Shown: in pieces, positions 1 through 11,922 of the stretch
How the letters are laid out: every line of letters starts with the position of its first letter
Numbering within the stretch: the stretch's first letter is position 1
Assembly (NCBI GenBank): GCA_020152595.1
Contig: JAIGNY010004497.1
Location: forward strand, 707,501 to 771,500
Direction of reading: 5' to 3'
Origin: Chiridota heheva
Taxonomy: Eukaryota; Echinodermata; Holothuroidea; Apodida; Chiridotidae
DNA length: 64,000 nt
Translations under genes and position numbers: made by a program
Notes under the pieces: model-generated
The model's input: only the letters and a program-made list of their open reading frames with translations
What the model was told of the DNA's origin: nothing
The model's database searches: none

Positions 1-1028
1 GGTGATGGTAAAAAGAGTATCTTATGGTTGCTGATGGTTATAAAAAGAGTATCTTGTGGTTGCTGGTGATGGTAAAAAGAGTATCTTGAGGTTGCTGGTG
101 ATGGTAAGAAAAATAACTTGTGGTTGCTGGTGATGGTAAAAAGAGTATCTAGAGGTTGCTGGTGATGGTAAAAAGAGTATCTTGTGGTTGCTGGTGATGG
201 TAAAAAGAGTATCTTATCATTGCTAGTCATGGTAAAAAGAGTATCTTGTGGTTGCGGGTGATGGTAAAAACAGCATCTTGTGGTTGCTGGTGATGGTAAA
301 AAGTAACTGTGGTTGCTGGTGATGGTAAAAAGAGTATCTTGTGGTTGCTGGTGATGGTAAAAAGAGTATCTTGCGGTTGCTGGTGATGGTAAAAAGAGTA
401 TTTTGTGGTTGCGGGTGATGGTAAAAACAGCATCTTGTGGTTGCTGGTAATGGTAAAAAGTAACTGTGGTTGCTGGTGATGGTAAAAAGAGCATCTTGTG
501 GTTGCTGGTGATGGTAAAAAGAGCATCTTGTGGTTGCTGGTGATGGTAAAAAGAGTATCTTGCGGTTGCTGGTGATGGTAAAAAGAGTATTTTGTAGTTG
601 CTGGTGATGGTAAAAAGAGCATCTTGTGGTTGCTGGTGATGATAAAAAGAGTATCTTGTGGTTGCTGGTGATGGTAAAAAGAGTATCTTGTGGTTGCTGG
701 TGATGGTAAACAGAGTACCTTATGGTTGCTGATGGTGGTAAAAAGAGTATCTTGTGGTTGTTGGTGATGGTAAAAAGAGTATCTTGAGGTTGCTGGTGAT
801 GGTAAGAAAAATAACTTGTGGTTGCTGGTGATGGTAAAAAGAGTATCTAGAGGTTGCTGGTGATGGTAAAAAGAGTATCTTGTGGTTGCCAGTGATGGTA
901 AAAAAAATATCTTGTCGTTGCTGGTGATGGTAAAAAGAGTATCTTGTCGTTGCTGGTGATGGTAAAAAAGTATCTTGTTGTTGCTGGTGATAGTAAAAAG
1001 AGTATCTTGTGGTTGCTGGTGATGGTAA
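1..1028. repeat. 32-bp minisatellite array
   Basis: About 32 copies of a 32-bp unit containing GTTGCTGGTGATGGTAAAAA followed by a GAGTATCTTGTG-type segment. Since 32 is not a multiple of 3 and the unit lacks stops on one strand, long spurious frames arise. Variant order repeats: a GGTAAGAAAAATAAC variant occurs at about 103 and again at about 801 with matching neighbours, and another run repeats at about 156 bp spacing, so the array grew partly by block duplication. The left end is cut by the window edge. Confidence 0.95.
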
Positions 1029-2337
1029 AACATATAAGCACCTTTTGCAGCTGAAACACCTTTATGGAGCAGAGCTTAAGTGGATGATACCTTTCATTGA
1101 AGACTAGCATCTTTTAAAGAATAGTCAAACTCCTTTGCTCGAGGTGTACCTGGATTCTGGCCTTAAAGACCTTTGGCTATTTTCCATAAAGGTGTAACCA
1201 GGCAGTCGGGTTTCAAAAACTCACCAAATCCTCTTACAAAGCCTGGGAGGCTTTCTATAGCCTGTTGATCTAAATATTTTTAGATAAATGTAATGAGGAA
1301 GATATTTTTGGTGTTTCAAATCACATTTGTGAACTTCTTTGCCAGCACGGACATTGAGCACTATCAGTCATTTGGAAAGATGACAACATTTGTAAGTGTG
1401 TATAAGATGTTTATAACAAGTTTCTTTCTTTTTGCAGTGAGCATTGCAGCAAGAGTGCCACTTTCTGGTTCTGGTTTAATTTTGCCAACAGAGACATGGC
1501 TCATTTTTTGCAATTAAAAGCAGAGACTTTACTCTTAGAAATGTATCAATTCATATGCTTGCTCCCATATGTCATGCATTAGATCAAGCCTATTTACTTG
1601 AAGCTTGTACCACAGCACCTTGCAAGCTTGTAGATTTTACCTACTTGCATATCTTCAAAGCTGAAAGAAGAAGCATTTTTAGTCAGCCTAAGAGCAACTC
1701 TATCTTGTGTTGCTCTTGATGAGGCCCATGAAATGGTCATCAATAAAGATGTAAAGATGGCCATGACAACTACAGGTTTGGAAGGCACTTATAGACTGGT
1801 ACATTATTTACCTTACAGGTCGAGGGTTTTAAGAACTTTCAAGAGAGACTGATATTGCAGACAAGGACAGATCAACAGAAGTGTCTTAATTGAAACACAT
1901 TGAGGACAATGTAAGGGCGTATCTATCTACCAAGGTTAAAAGGCAGTTTATCTCTTCTTTCACAACAATCATCAACAGTAACTAACCTTTTTTCCAAACA
2001 AGTAGCCAATGATGTCACTTCTAATGACCTCAATTTTTATAGTAAAAGCAAGGAGAATTTTAGCTTATATAAAATGTTTTATCCTCAACAAACCAGACTC
2101 CAATATGCCCAGGCACAGAAGAAATCTTCATACATTAACTGTACGAAGGAAAACAACGCAGACACAACAACAGACACTGAGGGACCACAAGCTACAAATA
2201 TCATGTCTAAGGGAACAAATTGCTTGGTCCAAGCACAATAACAGAGCAGTGACTGATTTTAATCAGTTTTTACTTTGCCAAGGGCTATTTGTCTTTCAGA
2301 TGGTTTAAGCAAACAAAGCTCTTTCTTATTCTGTCTT
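1029..2337. other. no gene recognised
   Basis: AT-rich sequence with short frames only. Around 1880-1960 a plus-strand frame weakly reads KHIEDNVRAYLSTKVKRQF with stops on both sides and may be a decayed mobile-element ORF, but the family is not recognisable. Confidence 0.4.
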
Positions 2338-2662
2338 ACAGAAATGTTATCCTTCTGCTAATAAATTGTATCCTTTTGCTGATAAATTTTATCCTTTTGC
2401 TAATAAATTGTATCCTTTTGCTGATACATTTTATCATTCTGCTGATAAATTTTATCCTTTTGCTGATAAATTGTATCCTTTTGCTGATGATTTGTATCTT
2501 TTTACTGATAAATTGTATCCTTTTGCTGATACATTTTATCCTTTGCTGATATTTTTTTTTCCTTTTCCTGACAAATGTTATCCTTCTGCTGATAATGTTA
2601 TCCTTTTGCTGATAAATGTTATCCTTTTGCTAATAAATTTTATCCTTTTGCTGATACTTTCT
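2338..2662. repeat. 21-bp minisatellite array
   Basis: About 15 copies of a 21-bp unit of the form TATCCTTTTGCTGATAAATT, with one interruption by a T-run near 2550. Because 21 is a multiple of 3 the unit encodes a YPFADKL-like heptapeptide in one frame; there is no sign that it is translated. Confidence 0.93.
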
Positions 2663-2689
2663 GAATTTGTTACTTCGAACAACTCAGGT

Positions 2690-4000
2690 AAATTTTTGAT
2701 GCAATGTTTCTTGTAAATAACACTCGTCCCAGAGATTGTCACACTTCTTTCCTAGAGTATTCTCAATTTTGTACAAAAGATGGATTGCAGATGCTGTTAA
2801 TTACAAGAGAGCAACTGAAATCAATCTCATCTTTGATCATCCAGGGAGGCATGGCACATCACCCAAGTATATTAAAAGGCAATGGGGAGATGTGCATAAA
2901 GAATCGAAGCTGAGTGTTTTACCATTGAACCATTCAGTCCAACACCAAAGAATTGGTCATCTTTTATTTTAACAGAGCTCAGAAGAGGCTGCTTATTAAC
3001 TTCCTTTCAGACCATATCTTTCATTGACCTGCTCTTCTAAACCCATGAAGTTTAGTTGCTGCAGGTGGGTTTGATAAAAGTAAAAAGGATAAAGCATATC
3101 AGCTAATTGATGGAAAGGTGACTGAGGCTGAGAACTTGTGTTCAAATCATGAAGGAGATTCATGTGTGTGGTGTCATGCCTGTAAGATGAGAGTTGCATA
3201 CAATTGTGATATACGGTCCAGACCGTGACACCTTTCACATCGATCTTTATGTTAACTTGAATGTTTTGACAAATTGTCTCCTTCTTGACCATTCATTACA
3301 GGCTTTAGGTAATGAACTTTCAAATGCTGGTAAGTACATTTAAATGGTCTTTATCTGCAGCGGTTGTGACTATGTGTCATATTTTAAAGGCCTGTCAAAC
3401 CTTTTTTTTCCTTAAAACATTCCGCAGGTACTGCAGCTTCATTACAGGTGGCCAACTGCCAGGGGTTTTGTATGAAACAGATGTACATAATTGGGAGAGT
3501 GGATTGTTAGCATTTAATCAGCCAATTAAATATGTTTATTTTGTTGCACACATAGGAGTCGTCACTCAAGAAAGCCTTATAGAGCTTTATTCAACATTTT
3601 CATAGTAAACAAGGAGTAGCAGATCAGCATATTTCATTTGTCAACAGGGTTCGTGAGGGCCATTTTCATTTAATTAGCGATGGGTCACAGTGGATGCCTT
3701 CAGCTGATGCTTTGAGGTTTCACTGGAAGACGTGCTGCTGGAATGATGGGACCAAGCAGTATCTCAGAATGTCGTTTCCAATAACTTGCGTCAATTTGGC
3801 TGGGAAATGGATGCTAATGGTAACTTGGGAACCATTTGGGACACCACTGAGAATCAAATAAGCAGTTCAATTTTTGAAAGGTGGATGCAAATGTAAGACG
3901 GCGTAATGTAAAAAGGGTGGATCTCTGTGTGGCTCCAGTTGTTCATGTCTTAATTGTCAGAATACTGGAAAGTTATGGCAGACTCTCAATAATGAAAGGG
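2690..4000 (+). pseudogene. decayed mobile-element ORF with C-terminal Cys motif
   Basis: Several plus-strand frames in succession look like remnants of one protein: RWIADAVNYKRATEIN near 2790, GGFDKSKKDKAYQLIDGK near 3070, then ADALRFHWKTCCW near 3710, GWEMDANGNLGTIWDTTENQ near 3810, and a Cys-rich end KGGCKCKTA with CGSSCSCLNCQNTGK at about 3890-3975. The order LRFHW, GWExD, WDTxE, then a CxCKxxC...CxCxNC cluster recalls C-termini of multicopy transposon-like proteins of marine invertebrates. At least two frameshifts and stops (for example TAA within the Cys cluster) make it non-coding now. The exact family is uncertain. Confidence 0.4.
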
Positions 4001-4853
4001 ATCTTGGTCAGGTAGGTCTCAATTCAGACAAATCTGCAGTCAGATGATTCCCAAGTTACTTCAGATGAATCTGATTTCAGTTCCAATAAATCAGGTTATG
4101 AACTCAATGATGATTGTGAGGAACAAAATGACTTTAAAAGGGAGTTGAGATGGTTATTGATTACAGTGATCTTTACAGTATCATCAAAGAAATTCCCATG
4201 AGTTAGGACCTAGATATTCCATTTTGAATGGCTTATTTGTACATGCAAATCATGGTTTCCATTTTTAAATTTCATTTAAGTGTTACTGTATCAGTTAACA
4301 AATTTTCTAAAACTCTAGCTTAATGGAAACCATGAATTTTAGTGTTGAATTTGTATTAATATGTTAATGTGTATATATGATAGGCAATGCAAAATGGACC
4401 CCATCAGAAATTATTCTCCCTTTGAAGTAGAAAGCACAGATTAAAAGTACTTGCCTGCCTTTTATTGTCTTTCAGTTGCCATTGGCTTTGTTTTAGACAT
4501 TATTGTATTGTGAGGCTTCACTGTGCTTATATCAGTTCCTTCAGATTTTGCAATGAAGCTCCTATATGCAAGTGCAAAGCTTTTACTTGCCTTTTTATTT
4601 TAACAGCTTTACAATACCAGTAAATGTGTACATCTTGAGACATATAACATTTAATACTTTTTGGATCCCTATCTTTTTACTTTTTTGTATCATATGTATG
4701 TCAAAGGTCATTTTATGTTTTTCATCTGCCATATTTGATGCTTATCCAAATGCCTCAATGCCTTTAAGTACAGTGTATTCATTTTCTTTGTTTAAAGAAT
4801 GCATAAGTGTGTGATAAAATTTAGAAAGAATGAAGTATTTTAGAACATTATCA
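4001..4853. other. no gene recognised
   Basis: AT-rich sequence with no splice-flanked conserved frame, RNA gene or repeat I could identify. Confidence 0.4.
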
Positions 4854-5225
4854 CTAGACCGAATATCTAACGATGAAATACTGAGAATCACTAAACATGA
4901 CAAAATCAGCGCTAAAGTAAAAAGGTGGAGGTAGATTGGTCATGTGATGTACATGAGCACTATTAAGCAGTGTGTGACAGCTATGACGTGAAAACCAGAG
5001 GGGAAAAGGAACGTTGGTCATCCTAGAACAACCTGGAGAAGGACAGTCGAGAAGGAGAGGAATGTGATGGGATGGAGCTCGTGGACAGAAGCCAGCCAAG
5101 TTGCAAATAAGAGAGTCCAGTGGAGAGAGTGCACTGCAGCCTTATGGGCCCAGGAGGCCTGAAGAGACTTGGTGAGGTGAGGTGAGACCGAAAAAGGAGA
5201 GCATATTTTTAGGGGGTCCCCCAAA
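4854..5225 (+). pseudogene. non-LTR retrotransposon C-terminal fragment
   Basis: The plus strand reads RISNDEILRITKHDKISA, KVKRWR, IGHV, then KPEGKRNVGHPRTTWRRTVE and WTEASQVANKRVQWRECTAALWA, the typical 3' end of LINE ORF2 proteins (IGHVLRM...EGKRKRGRPKTTWRR...W..FVAAL). Two stops interrupt it, and the RT and endonuclease domains are absent, as in a 5'-truncated copy. Confidence 0.8.
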
Positions 5226-5317
5226 ATATCAAATGCTCATCTAGCACACAACGGCATACACATTTTCTGGTTAATTAGAATATTCAAGTGACCTTTGGCT
5301 TCACGTCGTCTGTAGGC

Positions 5318-5692
5318 AGACCTGCCAACCTTTGGGATCACCAAATTGTATTCTGGAACTACAAAAGTTGTATTTTTGATAAAAAAAAACTGTACTCTTC
5401 AAACAAAATGTACAAAACAAAATGTACAAAACAAAGGTTTACTGTGACTGAAAAAAAATTACCACTGTACTTTAAGTTTCTTTTATTGTACGAATCTGAA
5501 TCTAAATTGGTTAAGTCAGCAAAATCAATCCTTCAAAAAAAAATGAATGCCAACCGAGCGTAAAAAGTATAAGTAAAAAAAAAAAAAAATCATAAAAATA
5601 AATCAATCGTATTCTGGTGCCAAAAAAAGTTAATCGTATTCTCAACATTTTCCCGTATTAAATACAGCAAAATCGTACAAGTTCGCAGGTCT
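5318..5692. mobile_element. hAT-type MITE (AGACCTGCCAAC family), copy 1
   Basis: A 375-bp non-coding element begins AGACCTGCCAAC and ends GTTCGCAGGTCT, giving a roughly 12-bp TIR. Flanks CTGTAGGC (5310-5317) and GTGTAGGC (5693-5700) match at 7 of 8 bases, an 8-bp target duplication as expected for hAT. The second copy is at 38839-39202. Confidence 0.85.
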
Positions 5693-5874
5693 GTGTAGGC
5701 TATGGAGGTATGAAGTTTATCGATCTGTTGTGGATAATATATCTGTGAAATTCGCAAAAACAAGCGCCCTCACTTTTTGGCCTAATGTTCCTTTAACCAT
5801 TCCAGCGAGCAATAACTCGGGTTTCAATTGTTTAGAGCTGTAAATTCAGAGTACAGCAACTTTGAAATTTCTTG

Positions 5875-6426
5875 TACCTGACCTGACCTGCCCATATACC
5901 TGACCTGACCTGCCCATACACCTGACCTGACCTTATACCTGACCTGCCCATACACCTGACCTGACCTGCCCATATACCTGACCTGCCCATACACCTGACC
6001 TGACCTTATACCTGACCTGCCCATACACCTGACCTGACCTGCCCATATACCTGACCTGACCTGCCCATATACCTGACCTGACCTGCCCTGCCCATATACC
6101 TGACCTGACCTGCCCATATATCTGACCTGACCTGCCCATATACCTGACCTGACCTGCCCATATACCTGACCTGACCTGCCCATATACCTGACCTGCCAAT
6201 ATACCTGACCTGACCTGCCCATGTACCTGACCTGACCTGCCCATATACCTGACCTGACCTGCCCATATACCTGACCTGACCTGCCCATATACCTGACCTG
6301 CCCATATACCTGACCTGACCTGCCCATATACCTACCTGACCTGACCTGACCTGCCCATATACCTGACCTGACCTGCCCATATACCTGACCTGACCTGCCC
6401 ATATACCTGACCTGACCATATACCTG
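5875..6426. repeat. 22-bp CCTGACCTGCCCATATA minisatellite
   Basis: About 26 units of TACCTGACCTGACCTGCCCA plus TA (22 bp), with frequent 17-bp variants lacking one CCTGA. The nested 5-bp CCTGA repeat suggests slippage inside the larger unit. Frames of up to 192 codons on the minus strand are array artefacts. Confidence 0.95.
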
Positions 6427-7495
6427 TTATTAATTGGTCACAATAAAGTGACTTAGTGTGTAAAATAGCCACATGAATGTTGTTTCAAAAGTTATTTTGT
6501 AATGCAGCTTAAATGAAATGAAGCTATGTAAAACTGTGTGGTATGTTTGAAGTGTTGGTAGTGACTAACAGCATAATATTTGTACTCTTCACATCTTTTC
6601 TCACTTCTATAAGTTGTTTCCCTATTTTCCCCTCTCTTCTATTTTATTTGGGGTTTTTTAGCGCAATGAGACTTTAGTGTGTGTTGTGCTTTATAAGAAC
6701 TGTACATTATTATTATTATTATTATTATTGATGTGACTATATTTTCTAAGAAGTACTATGATTTATCACTTGTGAGCTTCCTGTGCAAAGTAGTCAGTAT
6801 AAAGTTGTTTTGTTTGTATCTGTCTGGTTTTCTATTTGTGTAAGGTGAAATAGAAAATCTATTATATTGTATATATTAAAGTCTGTCTAGGTGACATATA
6901 TTGTATATATTAAAGTCTGTCTAGGTGACATATATTGTATATATTAAGCCTGTCTGGGTGACATATATTTTATATATATCTAAGACTGTCTAGGTGACAC
7001 AAGGAACTGTCATTCATTTTAATTTTATAGAAGTGTCAGACTTTTTATATTTATAACATCAGCAATATTAAAGAAACTTATAGTAATACAAACTTAACGT
7101 GGAGTCTTTGTTACTAGGTTCTAAATTGTGTATGACTTGACATTTTACCAGCTGTTAATATTATATTGTGTATTGAAAGATTTGCATAAGCACTACCCTT
7201 TATTCAGGTTAACTTGATAAAGATGTATTTTTTATTGGTTGTTATTTTGTTGCATTTGAAGATAACGAAGAGTTATTATTGTTTAGTCTGTCTCTATTGC
7301 CTTATTTATTGTTTTTTCTTAAATTAAAGTATTCCAAACATGGATGTAAGGATGGAGCTCATTAAGTCATTTAAACTATTGGCTGCTTATTTTACTTTTG
7401 TACTGTTTGAACCAATTTCCAGTGCACCCATTGTGGTTAACCTCATCCTGAATCCAACTTTGAAGTATATTGAGTTTTTTTCTGTAGCTATTTTA
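6427..7495. other. AT-rich sequence with small tandem repeats
   Basis: It contains an (ATT)n microsatellite at about 6706-6730 and 3-4 copies of a 34-bp unit (ATATTAAAGTCTGTCTAGGT core) at about 6862-6998. No gene was recognised. Confidence 0.7.
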
Positions 7496-7685
7496 GCATT
7501 GTGTTGGCAACCCTGCATTGTGTTGGCAACCCTGCATTGTGTTGGCAATCCTGCATTGTGTTGGCAACCCTGCATTGTGTTGGCAACCCTGCATTGTGTT
7601 GGCAACCCTGCATTGTGTTGGCAACCCTGCATTGTGTTGGCAACCCTGCATTGTGTTGGCAACCCTGCATTGTGTTGGCAACCCT
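7496..7685. repeat. 19-bp minisatellite, 10 copies
   Basis: Ten nearly perfect copies of GCATTGTGTTGGCAACCCT (one C-to-T variant). The homogeneity suggests recent expansion. Confidence 0.96.
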
Positions 7686-7767
7686 TCTTTAAGCTATGAA
7701 CTGACTGGAAAACAAATTAGAATACTTTTGGAACTAAGTAAACTGATTTAAAACTCTTTTTTTTTAA

Positions 7768-8010
7768 AACTTTCCATCTTCATTTCCTCGTTTCCGTCTT
7801 CATTTCCATACTCATTTCTTCGTTTCCGTCCTCATTTCCTCATTTCTGTCCTTATTTCTTCATTTCTGTACTCATTTCCTTATTTCCATCCTCATTTCCT
7901 GATTTCCATCCTCATTTCCTCACTTCCATCCTCATTTCCTCATTAATGTCCTGATTTCCATCCTCATTTCGTCATTTCCATCCTCATTTTATCATTTCCA
8001 TCCTCATTGA
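7768..8010. repeat. degenerate pyrimidine-rich tandem repeat
   Basis: Repeats of a 12-13-bp unit like TTCCATCCTCATT, all polypyrimidine-biased on the plus strand; diverged. Confidence 0.85.
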
Positions 8011-8881
8011 TTTTTCAGATGGTTATTTAGCCCAGCCCAAAATTTCAGGGTCAAGACTAAACCAAATCATACCACAGACTGTAGGATATGGTACCTGTTG
8101 CTCCCTTGCCTTGCATCCAAAGGAGAGTGGGTCTTTATGCAAAGGTTTAGGGGGAAAATGTATTTGTTGTGTGTAAAGTATTGCCAAGTAATGCTTCCCC
8201 ACCTTTGTTTCACGCATTTCCCCACCATTGCAACAAGGATCTTTCGCCTCGACCTCTCAAAAGGGACTGGTAACGGCTGAAGTGCCCAACTTTTTTCTTC
8301 AACCACCCACTTTCTGGACCTTGGCATTACAAGTTGGTTCGACCCTCCTCACAACTACCTCCTTGCCCCCTCCCCCACCCCTTCATCACTGCCACACATA
8401 TTTTTGAAGGCTGGCTGTGTCATTTGCTCCTGATGTTATAATCCATTCGTTACCATTTTGCAAGAGTAAGATGATGTATCCCGCGGACCAAGTACTAAAG
8501 GACAACACCACTTCGGAATGGATTAATTTGACGTTACATTTTGTGTTTTATAAAAAATGTGGAACACTGGAGGAATTGAATGGGAGATGAGAAGCAATAT
8601 CTACTCCCTGTACCAATGGACTTAATTTCCATACACCCACTTTGATCTAACAATTCTGCTAAACTGCCCAAATACATTTATGTACCATATATGGGTGTCG
8701 CATCCGGGGTGGACTGCCACATATAAATATATCCAGGTGAAGTGACTGGTGCCTTCGACTGACCTTACCACCAAAAAATGATAGCGTCACAACGCTTATT
8801 CGTTCATTACATAAGCAAACAAATAACTTTGCTTTATTTCATGAAACACATTATATAAACTAGTTAAATTATGACCAGTTT
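8011..8881. other. no gene recognised
   Basis: Mixed-composition sequence with short frames on both strands that lack family matches or splice context. Confidence 0.35.
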
Positions 8882-9172
8882 GGCCTGGGGACTGGCCTCA
8901 GGCGCCTGGGGAAAATCTGGGGAAGTTGTGGGGACTGGGAAAAGTCTTTCAGGCGTCTGGGGACTGGCGCCTCAGACGTCTGGGGACTGGCGCCTCAGAC
9001 GTCTGGGGACTGGCGCCTCAGACGTCTGGGGACTGGCGCCTCAGACGTCTGGGGACTGGCGCCTCAGACGTCTGGGGACTGGCGCCTCAGACCCACAGGC
9101 GTCTGGGGTCCAGGCGCTGGGGACTGGACCAGTCTCTGGGGACTGGCGCCTCAGACATCTGGGGACCGGCGC
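8882..9172. repeat. 23-bp GC-rich minisatellite with palindromic core
   Basis: The core is at 8952-9092, about 6 identical 23-bp units CTGGGGACTGGCGCCTCAGA plus CGT, with diverged units on both sides. Each junction contains the palindrome CAGACGTCTG, and GGCGCC is a second palindrome in the unit. It stands out as GC-rich in an AT-rich context. Confidence 0.93.
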
Positions 9173-10442
9173 TTAGGACCCACCGGTCCAGGGCCACTGG
9201 ACCAGTCTGCCCCGGATCGAATCCATAACTTCATAATTATTGTAAGTCCATTTGCAAAAAACACATTAGGAGCTCACTATTAACTGTTCCCCTTCTCCTC
9301 AAGTTGTTAAACCCACTGGCAGTCTTGTCTTTTTATTTATTATCTCAGCCAATTTGTCTTAATAACCCACCAACTGAACTCCCAACTAACCTCCAACCCA
9401 AATTTACCCAGTCTTATTATGTCCTTTTTTACTTAAAAGCCCAGCTTATTTGTAAAATGTTCACCATACTTCTGAAATAAAACAGCTGAATGTACAGTAC
9501 CAACCAGGGAAGTGTCATTTGAGATATATTGTTCTTATCCCAAGTTGCCTTTATCAAATCGTTTTCAAATAATTTAATCTCCCTTTGAGTGTTGGAAACA
9601 GTCTGCTCCCGCAACTGCACTGATAGAACCAGTGTAATGGCGATTAATATTCAAATACCCTGGTCATATGTGATAAATATTCAGTGATCAAAATGGAAAC
9701 CAGCACATGTGTGTTCAAGGCTCGAACTCTGCAAATACCGTTCACAGTGTAACTGTGTAGTGTTGATTTATTTTTTGTGTCAAGGAGTAAATTTCCTACA
9801 ATTTTGGCCTAATTTGTGGTCAATATGTTTGATCAAACTAGTGGTAGGGCTTAACCTGATTTTTTCAGTTGTATATTGGTATACATAAGAGTTAGGCTGT
9901 TTTGTGTTTACTTTGATGATATTTCTCCATGAAATTTCGATCATTTTAGTTAATTGAACTTATAAAGGGTAAAATTTTGCTCGAAGTTGCACCATACATT
10001 GCATTTGAATTTAGAGCCAAATTCAAATTTGTATGACCTCATCAATGTTTAAAGTTTCTAGGTCAACCAAGGTCAGATTTCTGACTTTATGACCCCTTGA
10101 AAAAAAGTATTGATTAAAATATGAAAGAACCAACAGAGTAATTATAAATGACAATAATAGCACCACCATAGCACCACCATGTGACTTTAGTAGTCCTCAA
10201 TTTAGTTTTAAGAATTTGAATAATTTGACTCTTGGGCATTTTAGGGTAAACCATATAGAGGTTCAGATCAGTATACCAGCATTAAGACACACAACACATT
10301 GGAATTATATCTGCCAAGTTATCTAAGCCTTTTGCTAATCCCATACTTAGCTAATGTAAAATGAACATCATTTGTAGTTCAGTGTGTGAACCGTCTTGTC
10401 TTCTGTTATCATATTTTACATACTGATCGTTTTATATTATAT
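9173..10442. other. no confident gene
   Basis: AT-rich sequence; apart from the weak candidate exon near 9507-9620 I see no conserved frame, RNA gene or clear repeat. Confidence 0.35.
9507..9620 (-). CDS. unassigned candidate exon (weak)
   Basis: A minus-strand segment preceded by TATCAGTGCAG reads LREQTVSNTQREIKLF, then ENDLIKATWDKNNISQ, and could end at a TTG|GTACTG donor near 9507. It is charged and could be helical, and it lies on the GKAP1 strand downstream of the last recognised exon. It does not clearly match the GKAP1 C-terminus, so it may be chance. Confidence 0.15.
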
Positions 10443-10930
10443 TGTCTCTGTAAAAGTTGTTTGTTTGTTTGATGAGGGCTTAACGGCACCATGACAACGA
10501 GGGTCAAATTGTGCCTGAGGGGTTAGATCATTCTAGAAGTAGAAAGGAAAGAAAACAGGGGGAGATTGAGAGAAATACAAGAACTAAAAGTAAGAAAACA
10601 GGGGGAGATTGAGAGAAATACAAGAACTAAAAGTCAGAAAGCTGGGATCGAGAGAGGCGGTGCATGGGTGAGAAAAAAAACAAAGTAGAGAGGGAGGGGT
10701 GAAAGAGGAGGACTAAATATGGTTGTAGAGGGAAGCATGATGAAGGAAGTAGATAATTTCATCCGGAGAGTTTTTAAAGAAGAATCCGGCAATTGAATTG
10801 TGGGGAGCGAGGGAAGCTCTTGGAAGGTTGTACAGGGGGCAAGCAAGGAGAGTGCAATGGCAATTGTTGCAGAGGGCTTGGAGGGAGCCAATAAGGTGGG
10901 AGTGAGTGAGGTGGGTGTGACCTATTCCTA
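10443..10930. repeat. dispersed repeat (TTAACGGCACC family), copy 1
   Basis: It begins in a TTTG-rich run followed by GGCTTAACGGCACCATGACA and becomes purine-rich. It matches 63183-63316 closely and 32787-33010 more distantly. A 45-bp segment (ACAGGGGGAGATTGAGAGAA core) is duplicated in tandem at about 10545-10635. No coding sequence; family unknown. Confidence 0.7.
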
Positions 10931-11922
10931 TTTTATTCTCTGAAATACTGGAGGTGAAAATAACAGAGGTTCAAGGAATGTTTGTCACTTAAGGTTACCA
11001 AGCTCTATTATTTCCCAAACACTTTCATGATACTGTAGCTAACAGTCACACCGTATTGTCTACCCACACATACTTGATCTTTTCCACTTTTTTGATCAAA
11101 TCCATCAAAGTCTTTAATATAGAGAGGTTTTGTATTCTTAATCTTAATAAATCAGAAAAGTCTATGTTTTTTTTGTACAAAGCCTTCCTTTCCTGTGGGT
11201 GCTGAAAGGGCAGAAATAAAAACCAAATGTGAATGACATCCCGAGTGCAATTAAAATTCAAAAGAAAAGAACCCATAACAATACCTCTGAGAACTTAATG
11301 TTTATTCATGAGCTGTTCAACACCTTTATATATATAATGCTTCTAAGAAAAACACCTACCAATTTCATAAGGATTTTTTTTTTTTTCTCCGTCAAATCCT
11401 TTGATAGAAAGCTGAGAAACAGACGTGATCTTACAATCTAATAAGCGTACCTCCTAACCCATGTTCAGGAAAATACAATGAGCCCCTCTGGACGCAGGTC
11501 AGAGTAAATTAAACATCCACAGGGGAAATCTGAAATAAACAACTTAAATTTGATGTTTAGAATGTTTGAATGCCCCAGAGTTTCGTAATGATGGTGCTTC
11601 ATTGCAGGTTAAATTTGTGGACTTTTAATTTATAAATATATGCAACTCTGTGCTGTGGGTGTGCTATTTAATCCACAGGTCGTTGAAATATAGTAAGAAA
11701 AACACTTATAGCTGAATGTGGATTGGCTAACATCCCTCATAGTGAAGGCTTATAAGTGGGTCGGGTCATACCAAAGATTAAACTTTATACCTGATGTGGA
11801 TTAGTAAGGATGATAAATGGATTTAACACACAACAACACCTCTTAAGATTTGAATGTAAGTTTCTTGAGAATCCACAAAGTCTTAATAGGTACTTTTGGC
11901 TAAAAATGGAAGTTAATTATAC
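10931..11922. other. no confident gene
   Basis: AT-rich. A good minus-strand acceptor (TTTCTGCCCTTTCAG) near 11206 is followed by an open frame (HPQERKAL...) but no clear donor or family match. Confidence 0.35.

Noticed and set aside
11046..11276. GKAP1 3' exon after a strong acceptor near 11206
   Set aside because: The peptide (HPQERKAL...) does not match the family and no suitable donor or terminal stop context was seen.
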